NCBI RefSeq assembly: GCF_030269765.1
Contig: NZ_BSTX01000004.1
Location: forward strand, 752,990-816,989
Length of the DNA stretch: 64,000 nucleotides
From: Actinorhabdospora filicis
GTDB taxonomy: Bacteria; Actinomycetota; Actinomycetes; Mycobacteriales; Micromonosporaceae
Direction of reading: 5' to 3'
Shown here piece after piece: positions 63,077-64,000 of the stretch. Every line of letters begins with the position of its first letter. Positions within the stretch are counted from its first letter, which is position 1. Made by a program: the position numbers and the translations under genes. The notes under the pieces are model-generated. The model searched no databases, was not told the origin of the DNA, and saw nothing but the letters and a program-made list of their open reading frames with translations.

Positions 63077-63678
63077 GCCTCGCCGGGCACGGCCCAGAGG
63101 GTGTGCACGGGCACGCCGAGCTCGGCGAACATGCGACGCAGCAGCGGCAGCGACACCCCGATGACGTTGCCGTGGTCGCCGTCGATGCCCTCGATGAAGG
63201 GCGAGGCGTAGCCGTCGATGGTGAAGGCCCCGGCCACCCACAGGGGCTCGCCGGTGGCCACGTACGCGGCGATCTCGGCGTCGTCGACGTCGGCGAAGCG
63301 CACGGTGGTGGAGGCCACCTCCAGCAGCGTGCGGCCGGTGCCGGTCTCGATGAGGCAGTGGCCGGTGTGCAGGACGCCGGAGCGGCCGCGCATCGACTTC
63401 CAGCGCGCGACGGCCTCCTCGGCCCCCTCGGGTTTGCCGAGGGGTCGGCCGTCCAGCTCCAGCAGCGAGTCGCAGCCCAGGACATAGGCCTCGCCCTCGA
63501 CGCGCGCGGCGACGTCGGCGGCCTTCAGCCGGGCGAGTTCCCTCGTGAGCGCGGGGACGGTCGGGGCGGTCACGCCGGACTCGTCGACGCCGCTGACGAT
63601 GACCTCCGGCGCGAAGCCCGCGGTGCGCAGCAGGCCCAGCCGGGCCGGGGACTGCGAGCCCAGGATGAAGCGGCTCAC
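63073..63678 (-). CDS. maf: Maf family nucleoside triphosphate pyrophosphatase
   Basis: A 201-residue house-cleaning enzyme that hydrolyses non-canonical or modified dNTP/NTPs. Motifs: LGSQSPARLGLLRTAGF at the start, the metal/base-binding VLGCDSLLELDGRPLGKP, and GAFTIDGYASPFIEGIDGD with VIGVSLPLL. GTG 63678 is chosen since it overlaps the stop of the epsilon-subunit gene (GTGA), rather than TTG 63702. The accE-maf order is standard in actinobacteria. It overlaps the ankyrin gene tail-to-tail by four bases. Confidence 0.93.
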   Translation of the reverse strand: MSRFILGSQSPARLGLLRTAGFAPEVIVSGVDESGVTAPTVPALTRELARLKAADVAARVEGEAYVLGCDSLLELDGRPLGKPEGAEEAVARWKSMRGRSGVLHTGHCLIETGTGRTLLEVASTTVRFADVDDAEIAAYVATGEPLWVAGAFTIDGYASPFIEGIDGDHGNVIGVSLPLLRRMFAELGVPVHTLWAVPGEA

Positions 63679-63851
63679 CGGGGCAGCCCGCTCGCGCGCC
63701 AACTGCGGACCGCGCCCAGGCGCAGGCCCGGGTCGCTCCAGGCGGGGGTGGGTGCCGGTGGTGGGGGCGAGCCCGCCCGGGCGCGCGCGGCCAGCACGAC
63801 GTACACGGCCGCGAGTTCCTCGGGCGTCACCGCGCCCCGCACCACCTGCAT
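63675..63851 (-). CDS. Acyl-CoA carboxylase epsilon subunit
   Basis: A 58-residue protein with the family signature VVRGAVTPEELAAVYVVLAA, a Pro-rich middle and a final SWRASGLPR, as in AccE proteins that stabilise the alpha/beta carboxylase complex. ATG 63851 follows ggtgggag at six bases. It is coupled to maf. The alpha chain is encoded 22 kb away. Confidence 0.88.
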   Translation of the reverse strand: MQVVRGAVTPEELAAVYVVLAARARAGSPPPPAPTPAWSDPGLRLGAVRSWRASGLPR

Positions 63852-63867
63852 GGTCACTCCCACCTAG

Positions 63868-64000
63868 CTACCAGGGCTTACCGTCGTGGTCGAACTCGCG
63901 GTAGACCCGGTCCCAGAACCCGTCGCGCACCCAGATGCGCGCCTCGGGCAGATCACGTAGCGAGTATCCCAGGGTCTTCTCCGCCTCGACGAGCAGCTCC
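63868..64000 (-). CDS. C-terminal end of an unrecognised protein (5' part outside the window)
   Basis: Only the last 43 residues are visible (TLGYSLRDLPEARIWVRD ... REFDHDGKPW). The position directly before the epsilon subunit, 16 bases away, is where a carboxylase beta subunit usually lies, but this ending, rich in Trp/Asp/Arg, does not look like a beta-subunit C-terminus. Family unknown. Confidence 0.6.
   Translation of the reverse strand, partial: ELLVEAEKTLGYSLRDLPEARIWVRDGFWDRVYREFDHDGKPW

Overview
The window is a GC-rich (about 70 percent) actinobacterial chromosome segment. Several features point to a filamentous or spore-forming actinomycete such as the Streptosporangiales, Thermomonosporaceae or Streptomyces relatives: conservon loci (sensor kinase / roadblock / DUF742 / GTPase), a DUF397 protein, SigE-family ECF sigma factors paired with membrane proteins, an acyl-CoA carboxylase epsilon subunit next to Maf, frequent GTG starts and pervasive ATGA/GTGA overlaps. 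No rRNA, tRNA, complete insertion sequence, CRISPR array or phage gene was seen. The placement is inferred from gene content, not from a marker gene.

Layout. 1-2.2 kb: end of one half and all of the other half of a heterodimeric ABC exporter. 2.2-3.5 kb: gene-free, repeat-rich DNA with one copy of a palindromic element. 3.5-7.4 kb: a secreted protein, trpS, a 2H phosphoesterase, a YihY/BrkB membrane protein and two small membrane proteins. 7.5-10.7 kb: two ECF sigma/membrane-partner pairs. 10.8-22.2 kb: a nucleoside uptake and salvage block (two BMP lipoproteins, a double-NBD ATPase, two permeases, cytidine deaminase, thymidine phosphorylase, then DUF4272 and MauE-like proteins and adenosine deaminase). 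22.2-28.2 kb: a quinone-reductase-like enzyme divergent from a GlxA-type regulator, a secreted protein, an MHYT sensor and an aldehyde dehydrogenase. 28.5-33.3 kb: a complete four-gene conservon. 33.3-34.4 kb: gene-free, with 11 copies of a 12-bp unit and a second copy of the palindromic element. 34.4-37.4 kb: a roadblock gene after a protein that looks like a catalytically dead IS110 transposase carrying a conservon-type tail, preceded by an acidic protein. 37.5-41.4 kb: a hexapeptide acyltransferase, guaB1 and an acyl-CoA carboxylase alpha chain. 41.5-45.7 kb: a His-rich DUF4396 protein behind a CsoR-like operator, a WXG100-like protein, and a PadR regulator divergent from a DrrAB-type ABC transporter. 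45.7-50.8 kb: DUF397, a Tat-exported DMFase-like protein, an O-methyltransferase, a third ECF pair and a flavin-reductase-like protein. 50.8-54.9 kb: an orphan substrate-binding lipoprotein and a two-gene partial conservon. 55.1-59.6 kb: an NTF2-like protein, a SigX5-like ECF factor and two tandem ECF pairs. 59.8-62.3 kb: a secreted protein and three small secreted proteins built from a repeated AHWQICG module. 62.3-64 kb: an ankyrin lipoprotein, Maf, the carboxylase epsilon subunit and the end of an unrecognised gene.

The points most worth a second look are the dead-transposase/conservon fusion, the AHWQICG secreted family, a promoter signature shared by four of the five ECF pairs, a leaderless copper-type promoter, and a dispersed palindromic element confined to the two gene-free stretches. 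The main themes are surface signalling (conservons, ECF pairs) and nucleoside salvage.
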